Assembly (NCBI RefSeq): GCF_902801725.1
Contig: NZ_CADCJB010000003.1
Span: 1-64,000 of the forward strand
Direction of reading: 5' to 3'
DNA from: an uncultured Methanobrevibacter sp.
GTDB lineage: Archaea; Methanobacteriota; Methanobacteria; Methanobacteriales; Methanobacteriaceae
DNA: 64,000 nucleotides
In this document: piece after piece, positions 9,004 to 16,985 of the stretch
Position numbering within the stretch: the first letter of the stretch is position 1
Layout: each line of letters begins with the position of its first letter
The notes under the pieces: generated by a model
The model's input: only the letters and a program-made list of their open reading frames with translations
Database searches by the model: none
Told to the model about the DNA's origin: nothing
Made by a program: the position numbers and the translations under genes

Positions 9004-10239
9004 ATGGTTGTTAAAATTAATGAAAACTATCTTAAGTTAAAAAGTAGCTACCTTTTCGTTGAAGTGGCAAGAAGAGAATCAGAATTCAGGAAAGCAAACC
9101 CTGATGCAGATATCATCAAAATGGGTATCGGAGATGTTACAAAACCTTTAGTTCCTGCAGTCATTGAAGCATTCCATTCTGCTGTGGACGATTTGGGAAA
9201 TGGTGAAACATTTGTGGGATATGGTCCTGAACAAGGCCATGACTTTTTAGCTAAAACTATTATTGAAAATGACTACACTGCACGTGGAATTGATTTGGAC
9301 ACTTCCGAAGTTTTCATAAGCGACGGAGCAAAAAGCGACACAGCTAACATACAGGAAATCTTTGGAATAGACAATAAAATCGCTGTAACTGACCCTGTAT
9401 ATACTGTATATGTGGACACAAATGTTATGGCTGGAAGAACTGGAGAAATGAAGGACGATGGTATGTATGAAGGATTAACTTACATCAAATGTAATTCAGA
9501 AAACGGTTTTGTTCCTGAACTTCCATCAGAACCAGTAGATATTATTTATTTATGTTATCCTAATAACCCAACAGGCACTACCCTTACAAAAGATCAATTG
9601 AAAGTATTCGTTGATTATGCCAAGGAAAATAAATCAATAATTTTATTTGATGCTGCTTACGAAGCATTCATAACTGAAGATAATGTTCCTCATTCCATTT
9701 ATGAAATAGAAGGTGCAAAAGAAGTAGCTATTGAATTTAAGAGTTTTTCCAAAACTGCTGGTTTTACCGGAACTCGTTGTGCATACACTGTTGTTCCTAA
9801 GGAATTGATGGGATACGACAGTCAGGGCAATGCAGTTGAAATCAATCCGTTATGGAATAGAAGACAAACCACTAAATTTAACGGTGCATCCTATCCTGTT
9901 CAAAAGGCTGCCGAAGCGGTTTATTCTCCTGAAGGTAAAAAACAAATCAGGGACACCATCGATTATTATATGGAAAATGCTAAAATCATCAGGGAAAGCC
10001 TAACTGACCTTGGCCTTGATGTATATGGCGGTGTAAGCTCCCCTTATATTTGGGTAAAAACTCCTAATGATATGGATTCATGGGCATTCTTTGATTTATT
10101 ATTAAACGAAGCCAATGTAATTGGAACTCCAGGTTCCGGATTTGGTCCAAGCGGTGAAGGATATTTAAGATTAACTGCATTCAATACTTTGGAAAACACT
10201 AAAGAAGCAATGGATAGAATTTCAAAATTAGAATTTTAG
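9004..10239 (+). CDS. dapL: LL-diaminopimelate aminotransferase
   Basis: A 411-residue PLP enzyme, full length for the DapL family. It converts tetrahydrodipicolinate directly to LL-diaminopimelate with glutamate as donor, the lysine route used by Methanobacteriales. The N-terminal [11 protein letters not shown], the PNNPTGTTL substrate-cofactor loop and the lysine in [12 protein letters not shown] (Schiff base) are all present. The C-terminal domain carries [16 protein letters not shown]. It is the first gene of a four-gene plus-strand run; the next gene begins about 9 bases after the stop. Confidence 0.97.
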   Translation: MVVKINENYLKLKSSYLFVEVARRESEFRKANPDADIIKMGIGDVTKPLVPAVIEAFHSAVDDLGNGETFVGYGPEQGHDFLAKTIIENDYTARGIDLDTSEVFISDGAKSDTANIQEIFGIDNKIAVTDPVYTVYVDTNVMAGRTGEMKDDGMYEGLTYIKCNSENGFVPELPSEPVDIIYLCYPNNPTGTTLTKDQLKVFVDYAKENKSIILFDAAYEAFITEDNVPHSIYEIEGAKEVAIEFKSFSKTAGFTGTRCAYTVVPKELMGYDSQGNAVEINPLWNRRQTTKFNGASYPVQKAAEAVYSPEGKKQIRDTIDYYMENAKIIRESLTDLGLDVYGGVSSPYIWVKTPNDMDSWAFFDLLLNEANVIGTPGSGFGPSGEGYLRLTAFNTLENTKEAMDRISKLEF

Positions 10240-10248
10240 GTGTTAATC

Positions 10249-10941
10249 TTGAAAGTAGTAGAAAAGCCAATTTCAGTTGAAGAAGAAGACTCCTTTAAAA
10301 TGGTTTTATCAAAGTATGGTGCTTTAGCTTTGGATAAACAGGAAAATCTTTCAGAATTGATTGGAGAAACAATTGGGGATTTGGATATCGAGAAGGGCAT
10401 AATCACTTTCGGCGACATCACATTCCCGGTTCAAATCCTGGGATTTTATTCTGAAGATTTGATGCAATGGTCATGGGCATGGGACAATGAAGAGATTTTC
10501 GGCGAAAATCTAATCAAATCAGCAAAACAGATTAAAGCTATTGGGGATGAATTCGGATTGTCTGAATTTAATTCTTCTCCACTCAACTCCAATTTTGATG
10601 ATTGTCACACTTTAGCAATGGCTTCAATAGCTATATTGGATATGGATGGCTATTATGCAGTATCTGAAGATGGATTGGACATATTTGTAGCAATCAAATC
10701 AGATTTAATTGAGGAAAATAATTCTGTGATAAAATTCAGGGATACCTATTACAACTTTCAGAAGAATTTCAATATATATCCAAAGGTTGCATTTGAAGCA
10801 TATACAAAACTTAAGGGTTATGGATATAAGCCTCATGACGATTTTTCACTGGCAAAGATTGGTGAAGCCCGGGTCATGGCAGGTTTCACTGAAAGGGGCA
10901 ACGTTACCCGTATCATAATCTTTGGTGATGAACAGGACTGA
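10249..10941 (+). CDS. Hypothetical protein, second gene of the dapL run
   Basis: A 230-residue soluble acidic protein. I chose the TTG at 10249 because TAGGTG lies 6 bases upstream. A GTG at 10240 directly on the dapL stop is the alternative and would add three residues. Visible features are an N-terminal helical region, LGFYSEDLMQWSWAWDNEEIF around residue 65-85 (aromatic-rich) and a strand-rich C-terminal half. The tryptophan-rich WSWAW motif also occurs in DUF6882-like proteins that sense or bind small ligands, but I would not assign it. Unknown function. Confidence 0.7.
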   Translation: MKVVEKPISVEEEDSFKMVLSKYGALALDKQENLSELIGETIGDLDIEKGIITFGDITFPVQILGFYSEDLMQWSWAWDNEEIFGENLIKSAKQIKAIGDEFGLSEFNSSPLNSNFDDCHTLAMASIAILDMDGYYAVSEDGLDIFVAIKSDLIEENNSVIKFRDTYYNFQKNFNIYPKVAFEAYTKLKGYGYKPHDDFSLAKIGEARVMAGFTERGNVTRIIIFGDEQD

Positions 10942-10945
10942 TAGT

Positions 10946-11536
10946 ATGGACCCAGATTTAGTTGAAGAAATTGAATACATGATTAATGCCCTTTCTAAAT
11001 CTGGTTTTTTTAACAAGGATGAAATTCTGGAAATATTGGAGGATGAATTTATTGGGGAGGATGTTGATTTTTCCCAATTCGACATCTCTTTAAATGAGTC
11101 TGATAATATTAATTTCGCTAAGTTGGAAAATGTTTTTGAACTGTTGGCAGGTAAAAATATTGTAGCTATTCACAATTGTGGCTATGATATCAAAGAAGGC
11201 GTTACTGATGCTTTTGAGCTTTATGTGCATTTAATGAATAATAAATATTCTCCGGATGGTTTTTGCTTCTACACCTTTGAGGATGTTGAAGAGGCAATTC
11301 TGGAAGAAAAACTGAAAATCACATTTGGGGACTTTGAGAACAATGAAGATAAAGCTTTAAAAATTGGTAAAATTGTTTTTGATTGTTTAAAATCATGTGA
11401 TTTTGAAATCAATTGGGATGGAACTATCAATAATCAAATAGAAATAAATCCATTCGGATGGGATAAATCTTATGATAATCAAAAGGAATATGAAATTGAA
11501 GGTGCATATGATAATTTTGTAGGAGCATTAAAATGA
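10946..11536 (+). CDS. Hypothetical protein, third gene of the dapL run
   Basis: A 196-residue acidic protein starting at the ATG four bases after the preceding stop. In-frame TTG/GTG/ATG codons upstream lie inside the previous gene and are less likely. The N-terminal third is helical with EEIEYMINALSK and many acidic residues. The middle contains FELLAGKNIVAIHNCGYDIKEG, and the rest resembles an alpha/beta domain of the DUF6891 type (HNCGYT-like motif and DGFCFYTFEDVEEAI). That resemblance is from memory and uncertain. Four-base overlap with the next gene. Confidence 0.7.
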   Translation: MDPDLVEEIEYMINALSKSGFFNKDEILEILEDEFIGEDVDFSQFDISLNESDNINFAKLENVFELLAGKNIVAIHNCGYDIKEGVTDAFELYVHLMNNKYSPDGFCFYTFEDVEEAILEEKLKITFGDFENNEDKALKIGKIVFDCLKSCDFEINWDGTINNQIEINPFGWDKSYDNQKEYEIEGAYDNFVGALK

Positions 11537-12126
11537 ATGGAAGATCACTTAAATTAATTAGGGATGTAATTATTAATTCAGGCAAATTGACTTCAATAGA
11601 AATATCTCAGGATTCGATTTATTTGGAGTTTATGGATGTAGAGCTTGGATCTCATAAGGAGACTGAAGATTTTTCATTAACTGTTCGTTTTGCACAGGAT
11701 TCTTTTATAACAGCCTTTTATAACAATATTTGGGATATAGATTTCTTATCTAAATACGACTTCAAAAATCAGCTTTTGAGTGAAGATGTTTTATTAGACA
11801 TAGATGATTTGAAATTTGTAGATTTTGAATATCTTAATGATTTATTCTATGATTACAAAAAGGAGAAAACAATTTCAGTTGTAGAGGATTTCAGTATTCA
11901 TAATATCAGAAATGACTTTTTTATGCTTTTGAAGACAAGAGAAATAGCAATTGCCGTTGGCGGTAATCAAATGGATTTCTTCACTAAGGAAGAAAGATTG
12001 GATGATGCCTCACTAAGGGAACTTTCAAATCAGTGGATGCTTTACTTTTTAAAATATCATCTGAAAAGAAATATTATAAAAGATCCTATGTGCGAAAATC
12101 ATCCTTTGATATATCCTAAAGAATAA
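11533..12126 (+). CDS. Hypothetical protein, fourth gene of the dapL run
   Basis: A 197-residue protein overlapping the preceding gene by four bases (ATGA), with AGGAG ahead of the start, so translation is probably coupled. It is acidic and predicted alpha/beta: strand pairs around IEISQDSIYLEFMDVEL and FSLTVRFAQDSFITAFYNN, then helices. No catalytic or binding motif is recognised. The run ends here; a T-rich stretch follows and no hairpin is seen. Confidence 0.7.
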   Translation: MNGRSLKLIRDVIINSGKLTSIEISQDSIYLEFMDVELGSHKETEDFSLTVRFAQDSFITAFYNNIWDIDFLSKYDFKNQLLSEDVLLDIDDLKFVDFEYLNDLFYDYKKEKTISVVEDFSIHNIRNDFFMLLKTREIAIAVGGNQMDFFTKEERLDDASLRELSNQWMLYFLKYHLKRNIIKDPMCENHPLIYPKE

Positions 12127-12244
12127 TTGTTGTTCTATTTTTACTTTTTCTTTTTTAATATTGATTTTAGGATTGATTAAAATATTATTTTTTAAAACAA
12201 GTATTATAATTTTTAGTTATATATTTAATTTAAAAAAAGTTAGT

Positions 12245-12865
12245 TCAAGGTATGTGGGATGTTACGAAATTGTAAGCATCTCTCACACCTGAAATAAATC
12301 CATTATATTCTGTGTTGTGAATATTGCTCATATCATCTTCAATACGGTCATCCACTTCCCTTAAGAAAGTTGAATTGTTGTAGTCATGTGATGTGAAATA
12401 ATGAACCTGTATTGCATAATTTGTGTCTTCTTTAGGGAAAACATAATTAACTCCAATATGGCTCCAAGTCACATTGTTGTTTCTTGAAGGATTTGAGAAA
12501 TATTGTTTTGATACTGGAACTCCGCTTGCAGTGGAATTTTCAGTTTTGAGAACTTGATAATCTCCTTTTTCCATATTTCTGAATTTGGCTTCCGAAATCG
12601 ATGTAATGTGATCTTCAGGCCAATCATCCCAATGGTCGATATAGACATATCTGTTTGTAATTGCATGTGGAGTTTTGGATTCGTTTGTTAAGTTTAATTC
12701 TTCAGTGCTGTTCCATGCTTGGGGCACAATGGTCACACTATGGTCAAAATCAATGGTTCTGTCTGTATTAACACTTAAAAAACTGTTTATTGCATTAATG
12801 TTGGTTGCAAAGAAAATAATGATTATTATAAGTACGACTCCACGAATTATATCTCCTCGCCTCAT
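12245..12865 (-). CDS. Small membrane-anchored extracytoplasmic protein
   Basis: A 206-residue protein with one N-terminal hydrophobic segment (GVVLIIIIIFFATNINAI) and an about 175-residue outer domain containing several Asn-X-Ser/Thr sites. It starts at ATG behind a strong AGGAGGTC and overlaps the upstream glycosyltransferase gene by four bases, so the two are translationally coupled. It is the last gene of the histidine kinase block and may be an accessory component of the polymer synthase encoded before it. No family recognised. Confidence 0.75.
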   Translation of the reverse strand: MRRGDIIRGVVLIIIIIFFATNINAINSFLSVNTDRTIDFDHSVTIVPQAWNSTEELNLTNESKTPHAITNRYVYIDHWDDWPEDHITSISEAKFRNMEKGDYQVLKTENSTASGVPVSKQYFSNPSRNNNVTWSHIGVNYVFPKEDTNYAIQVHYFTSHDYNNSTFLREVDDRIEDDMSNIHNTEYNGFISGVRDAYNFVTSHIP

Positions 12866-14613
12866 TCTTTTTGACCTCCTGTATGTTCGGTTTTAGACCA
12901 TTTTCTTTCTTTTCTTGTAAGCATTGTCATCATTGTCATGAAGAATAATGGTATCAAGTGGAAACAGTAAATATAATATTTTACAAGGTCTTTTATGTAT
13001 TCCAGAATTGTAGGTTTATCTCTTGAAAGAGCAAGTAAAATTCCAGGGAAAAATGCAATCATGGATAATACTCCAACAATGAACGGAGCTTCCATTCTAA
13101 TAATGGTTGGGCCATGGAAAATGAACCATGAAATTGCATTGACTATTGTGACAACAAATCCGAAGAAGATTAATAAGTTAAAACTATAAAAAGAAATGTG
13201 TTCGATAATATGGAATTTCTTTGAGATAGATATTTTTGACCTTAGAATCTGGGGTAAATAAACGAATAAAGTTTCAAAGTTACCTATAGCCCATCTGATT
13301 CTTTGTCTGAAGAATGCTCTCCATGATGTAACTGCTTCCTGATATACTGCACAGTCTCGGGCATAACGTATTTTTCCACCATTAAGAATAATTTTTATTG
13401 CAAGGTTCAAATCTTCAGTAACTGCAAAACCGTCCCAGCGACCGGAGTCTATGATTGCTTGTTTTTTTACAAATTGCCCATTTCCACCTAAAAATCCTGT
13501 GAAGTTAAAATTATCCTTTGCAATTAATGTATTTCCAAAACTTGCGAATTCTACATGTTGCATACGGGCTAAAAAGTTTTCATTTTTGTTCCACATTTTA
13601 ACTCTTGACTGAACTCCTTCAATGCCTTCTCCATTTAGATATTGGACGATTGTCATGAGATAATCTGTACTGATTTGTGTATCCGCATCAAATACTCCGA
13701 TAATTTCTCCTTTGGATAATGTTAAAGCATCGTTTAAAACAAAACCTTTACCTTTTCCGGATCGTGGCGGGTGTCTAGTAACAATTTTAAGTTCAGGAAT
13801 TTCCTTTTTTAAGCCGGATAATATTTCTCCGGTACTGTCTGTAGATCCGTCATTTACGACAATCACTTCAAAGTTGGATTCTCCATTTTTGGTATATTCT
13901 GATTCACAAACACTTCTGACTGTTGATTCAATAGTGTATTCTTCGTTGTGCGCCGGAATAAAAATGCTTATAAAAGGAAGGTCATCCTCTTCGTATGGGG
14001 TGACTGGTTTTTGTTTTTTTATGCTGACAATAGAGTTAAGGAGCATAGCTGATGTTGGAATTATAAGTACCCATTGAAGCCATGTTGCATTTCTACTTAA
14101 AATAGCTATGATGATTAATGCGATACAAAGAATCAAAAGAAAACTTGAGTCTGATTTTTCAATTAAAAGTTCTGTATTTTTTTCTTCTATTTTATGCTGG
14201 GCTGTTTGAACGCTTAATTTATTTTGTTCATGTTTTTTAAGGGAAACGGCCATTGCTCTTTGCAGTTCATCCTCTTCAAAAGGCTTAAGCAGATAGTTGT
14301 AGGGATTACTCATTAGTAATTTATCGATAGTGTTGTCAAAAAGAGCTCCTACAATAATAATGACTGGAACATCAAATATTTCCAAATCAGTTGCCAGTTC
14401 CAGCAAATCTAATCCTTGTATTTCAGTATCCAGAAATATCAAATGAGGTGATAAATTGTCTATCTTTTCGAAAATTTCATCTTTTTGTGAAGCTGATCCG
14501 ACATACTCATAATTGTAATCTTCAACATATTTCTCTATCAAAGATAACATTATCTCTTCAGAGCCTATGGCAAATATTTTTGGCCGACCTTTAATTAGTT
14601 GTAATTCCGTCAT
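12862..14613 (-). CDS. Receiver domain fused to processive family 2 glycosyltransferase
   Basis: A 583-residue fusion. Residues about 10-125 form a response-regulator receiver fold: the acceptor Asp lies in LIFLDTEIQG and the conserved Lys in LLKPFEEDEL, but the paired acidic residues normally at the end of strand 1 are replaced (FAIGSEE) and the switch Thr/Ser is Ala (VGALF). Two membrane segments follow near residues 155-200. The GT-A domain then has IPAHNEEYTI, VVNDGSTDSTG, GVFDADTQIS, the acid in TEDLNLA and the QRIRW signature of processive synthases. Three or four C-terminal membrane helices complete a cellulose/hyaluronan-synthase-like topology. The sugar and polymer are unknown. Phosphorylation could gate polymer synthesis. 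Confidence 0.88.
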   Translation of the reverse strand: MTELQLIKGRPKIFAIGSEEIMLSLIEKYVEDYNYEYVGSASQKDEIFEKIDNLSPHLIFLDTEIQGLDLLELATDLEIFDVPVIIIVGALFDNTIDKLLMSNPYNYLLKPFEEDELQRAMAVSLKKHEQNKLSVQTAQHKIEEKNTELLIEKSDSSFLLILCIALIIIAILSRNATWLQWVLIIPTSAMLLNSIVSIKKQKPVTPYEEDDLPFISIFIPAHNEEYTIESTVRSVCESEYTKNGESNFEVIVVNDGSTDSTGEILSGLKKEIPELKIVTRHPPRSGKGKGFVLNDALTLSKGEIIGVFDADTQISTDYLMTIVQYLNGEGIEGVQSRVKMWNKNENFLARMQHVEFASFGNTLIAKDNFNFTGFLGGNGQFVKKQAIIDSGRWDGFAVTEDLNLAIKIILNGGKIRYARDCAVYQEAVTSWRAFFRQRIRWAIGNFETLFVYLPQILRSKISISKKFHIIEHISFYSFNLLIFFGFVVTIVNAISWFIFHGPTIIRMEAPFIVGVLSMIAFFPGILLALSRDKPTILEYIKDLVKYYIYCFHLIPLFFMTMMTMLTRKERKWSKTEHTGGQKE

Positions 14614-14619
14614 TTGAAT

Positions 14620-15030
14620 CTATTGTGTAAATCCACTGGCGTCATCTATTTTGCTTTCTTCTAATTTTGCTCTATTTATGGTTATTTTAAGAGTTTTATC
14701 CAATTTGGTTATGTCGTATGGTTTGGATACAAATCCGTAGGATCCTTTCACATTGGATTTTTCAAAAGTATCAGTATCTGTGTTTGCGGTTAAATAGATT
14801 ACTGGGATTCTTAATTCTGATATTACTTCTGCAGCTTCAATACCTTCCATATCTCCTTTTAATTTAATGTCCATTAAAACAACGTCAGGCACTTTTTCTG
14901 CTGCTACATCAATTGCATCTTGACCAGTATCAACTGTATCGATTACTTCATAACCCAATTCCTCTAGACTGTATTTTAAATCTAATGCAGTGATTGCTTC
15001 ATCTTCAACAATTAATATTCTTTCATTCAT
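14620..15030 (-). CDS. Stand-alone response regulator receiver protein
   Basis: A 136-residue CheY-like protein. The acidic pair (ILIVEDEA), the acceptor Asp (VVLMDIKLKG), the switch Thr (IYLTANTD) and Lys (FVSKPYD) are all present, so it should accept phosphate. There is no output domain. I use the ATG preceded by AAGGTATAAAT rather than an in-frame ATG 42 bases upstream. It lies between the two kinases and the receiver-glycosyltransferase gene, so it is the likely phosphate acceptor or shuttle of this cluster. Confidence 0.92.
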   Translation of the reverse strand: MNERILIVEDEAITALDLKYSLEELGYEVIDTVDTGQDAIDVAAEKVPDVVLMDIKLKGDMEGIEAAEVISELRIPVIYLTANTDTDTFEKSNVKGSYGFVSKPYDITKLDKTLKITINRAKLEESKIDDASGFTQ

Positions 15031-15116
15031 ATTTATACCTTCTTTTAACAATTTATTACTTATATTTTTCATTTTATTTATATTTTTGTCGTCCTCTTTT
15101 ATTTTATTCAGAAATA

Positions 15117-16985
15117 TTATCCTTCAATTGTATGGTCCATATATATTGGGAATGTTAACTTGTATCCTGTTCCGTTTTCATGTTGGAACAGTTCGATATG
15201 GCCGTCCAATTGCTTTGTGAGATTTTTGATGATTTCACATCCGAGATTTTTGGTGATTTTGTCAGGATCTTCGATTCCAACACCATTGTCCTGAAGTATG
15301 ACTTCTGCAGTTTCAGTATCAATTTTTCTTATTTTCTTAGTTATTTTCTTGTTAGGTTTGCTTTTATCAGGGAATGCATGTTTAATTGCATTCATTGTCA
15401 ATTCATCTATAACCAATAATAATGGAGTGATTACTTCAATTGATAATACCAGATCTTCATCAACTTCTGATTCAAACTCAATACCATCTCTCAATCCAAT
15501 CAGGCTTCTTAATTGGATGTCTTGGTCTTCAATATATTCTTTCAGGTTAATGTTTTTAAAATCGGTAGTATTGTAGGTTTTTTCGTGAAGAATTGCAAGA
15601 GATGATAATCTGGACTGCATATGGTCAATGATTATATTAGGTTTGTTTCTATAAGCTCTTTTTTCAAGGTTCAGGAAACTGTTAAGTACCTGTAGGTTGT
15701 TTTTAACCCTATGGTGAACTTCTTTAATCAATATTTTTTGATGTTCGTTAGCTTCCATCAATTCCAGCTGTTTAGTTCTTTCTTCAGTAACATCTGTTAG
15801 GAAACCGATACTGTGTGTGTCGGAACCAAATTCAAATCTTTCAATGTAAATTTCACATATCTTTTGGTTATTTTCATTTCCTTTAACATTGTAAGTGAAT
15901 GTTTCATCAAGTTCATTGATTTGTCCGTCAATTAGTCTGAGAATATTATTTATCACATCCTCTTCCACAATGTTTTGAATAATAGCACGTGAATGATGAT
16001 ACTCTTCAGGAGAATCTTCAATGAGATGATAAAAACCTTGTGAGAATTCGTATTGCTTTGTATTCAACGGTTCAATAAGTAATGCTAATTTTTTATTGTT
16101 TTTAAATCCTTTAAGCAAGAAATCAACAGGTCTTGTCATTTGTCTTGTTGAATCAGTACTCACGTCTTTTATTAAACCGTAACGACTTATAAGGTATCCG
16201 TCTTCATTAAACTTGGAATAAAGATTAATTTCAACATATTTCAAAACGCCGTCATCTGTTCTTATTCTGATGACGCTTTCGTAGTTGCTTCTTCCGGAAT
16301 CCATTTCCTTTAGGATTTTTTCAAGCAACGGCTTGTCTTCAGGTATAACCAGGTCAAATACAATGTTGTAATATTCGTCGTTTGCTTCTATTCCACGATT
16401 GATGATGTTATATATACCTTGAGTCCAGGAGTAACGGTCATTGATTTTATAATAGCTTCCGGTCTGTGAGAAATATTCGATTAAATTTGCCTTTTCATTA
16501 TTTTCCTCATTGGAGACATGTAAGTTTGTTTCACGATTGTCCCTGTGGTCTGAAATTAGAATTAATTTGTCCATATCCCAAACAATCTTAACGTTTGAGA
16601 ATCGAGCTAATTTTTCATGGAAGTGATAGTAAAATCTCATTTTTTTAGTTTTATGGGTTTTATAAACTTCCTGAAAAGGTTCTTTTAAAATGTCATAAAA
16701 ACCTGGAGATGTTTTACTAAGTAAACGTCCTGCAACATCGCTTTGTTTAATGTCTCCCCTTGCAAGAGCACTTAAACCTAATCTGTGTATGATAAAGTCC
16801 TCTCCGTTGTTGTATGGTACGAAGATGTCCAAATCATTGTCAAGTTGATTTAATGTATTTTCAAAAGGTGTATAGAACATCTCAAATTCTTGGGGAACCT
16901 GCTGATATAGTTCGCTTTCTGAAATGTCATAGATACTAATCTCTTCGGTATCCTCCAATTTCCGGTATGTTTTTTCAATTCTCAT
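15117..16985 (-). CDS. Cytoplasmic PAS-containing HisKA_2 histidine kinase (kinase 1)
   Basis: A 622-residue soluble kinase without membrane segments. Residues about 1-150 form a conserved N-terminal sensory module. A PAS domain (YFSQTGSYYKINDRYSW to SRYGLIKDV) covers about 190-305, and a second PAS-like unit ending in HSIGFLTDV covers about 310-420. The HisKA_2 phospho-acceptor box VHHRVKNNLQ follows near 440, then an ATPase domain with N-box ELTMNAIKHAF and G1 box LQDNGVGIEDPD. I chose the ATG behind GGAGGGTGAG, which aligns with the start of kinase 2. It overlaps the end of kinase 2 by 11 bases, indicating coupled translation. Confidence 0.92.
   Translation of the reverse strand: MRIEKTYRKLEDTEEISIYDISESELYQQVPQEFEMFYTPFENTLNQLDNDLDIFVPYNNGEDFIIHRLGLSALARGDIKQSDVAGRLLSKTSPGFYDILKEPFQEVYKTHKTKKMRFYYHFHEKLARFSNVKIVWDMDKLILISDHRDNRETNLHVSNEENNEKANLIEYFSQTGSYYKINDRYSWTQGIYNIINRGIEANDEYYNIVFDLVIPEDKPLLEKILKEMDSGRSNYESVIRIRTDDGVLKYVEINLYSKFNEDGYLISRYGLIKDVSTDSTRQMTRPVDFLLKGFKNNKKLALLIEPLNTKQYEFSQGFYHLIEDSPEEYHHSRAIIQNIVEEDVINNILRLIDGQINELDETFTYNVKGNENNQKICEIYIERFEFGSDTHSIGFLTDVTEERTKQLELMEANEHQKILIKEVHHRVKNNLQVLNSFLNLEKRAYRNKPNIIIDHMQSRLSSLAILHEKTYNTTDFKNINLKEYIEDQDIQLRSLIGLRDGIEFESEVDEDLVLSIEVITPLLLVIDELTMNAIKHAFPDKSKPNKKITKKIRKIDTETAEVILQDNGVGIEDPDKITKNLGCEIIKNLTKQLDGHIELFQHENGTGYKLTFPIYMDHTIEG
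15662..15707. repeat. Copy 1 of a 46-base identical run shared by the two kinase genes
   Basis: Read by eye, this segment is identical to 17556-17601. It encodes the region just behind the phospho-acceptor histidine on the minus strand. Flanking sequence is similar but diverges at third positions. Confidence 0.8.
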
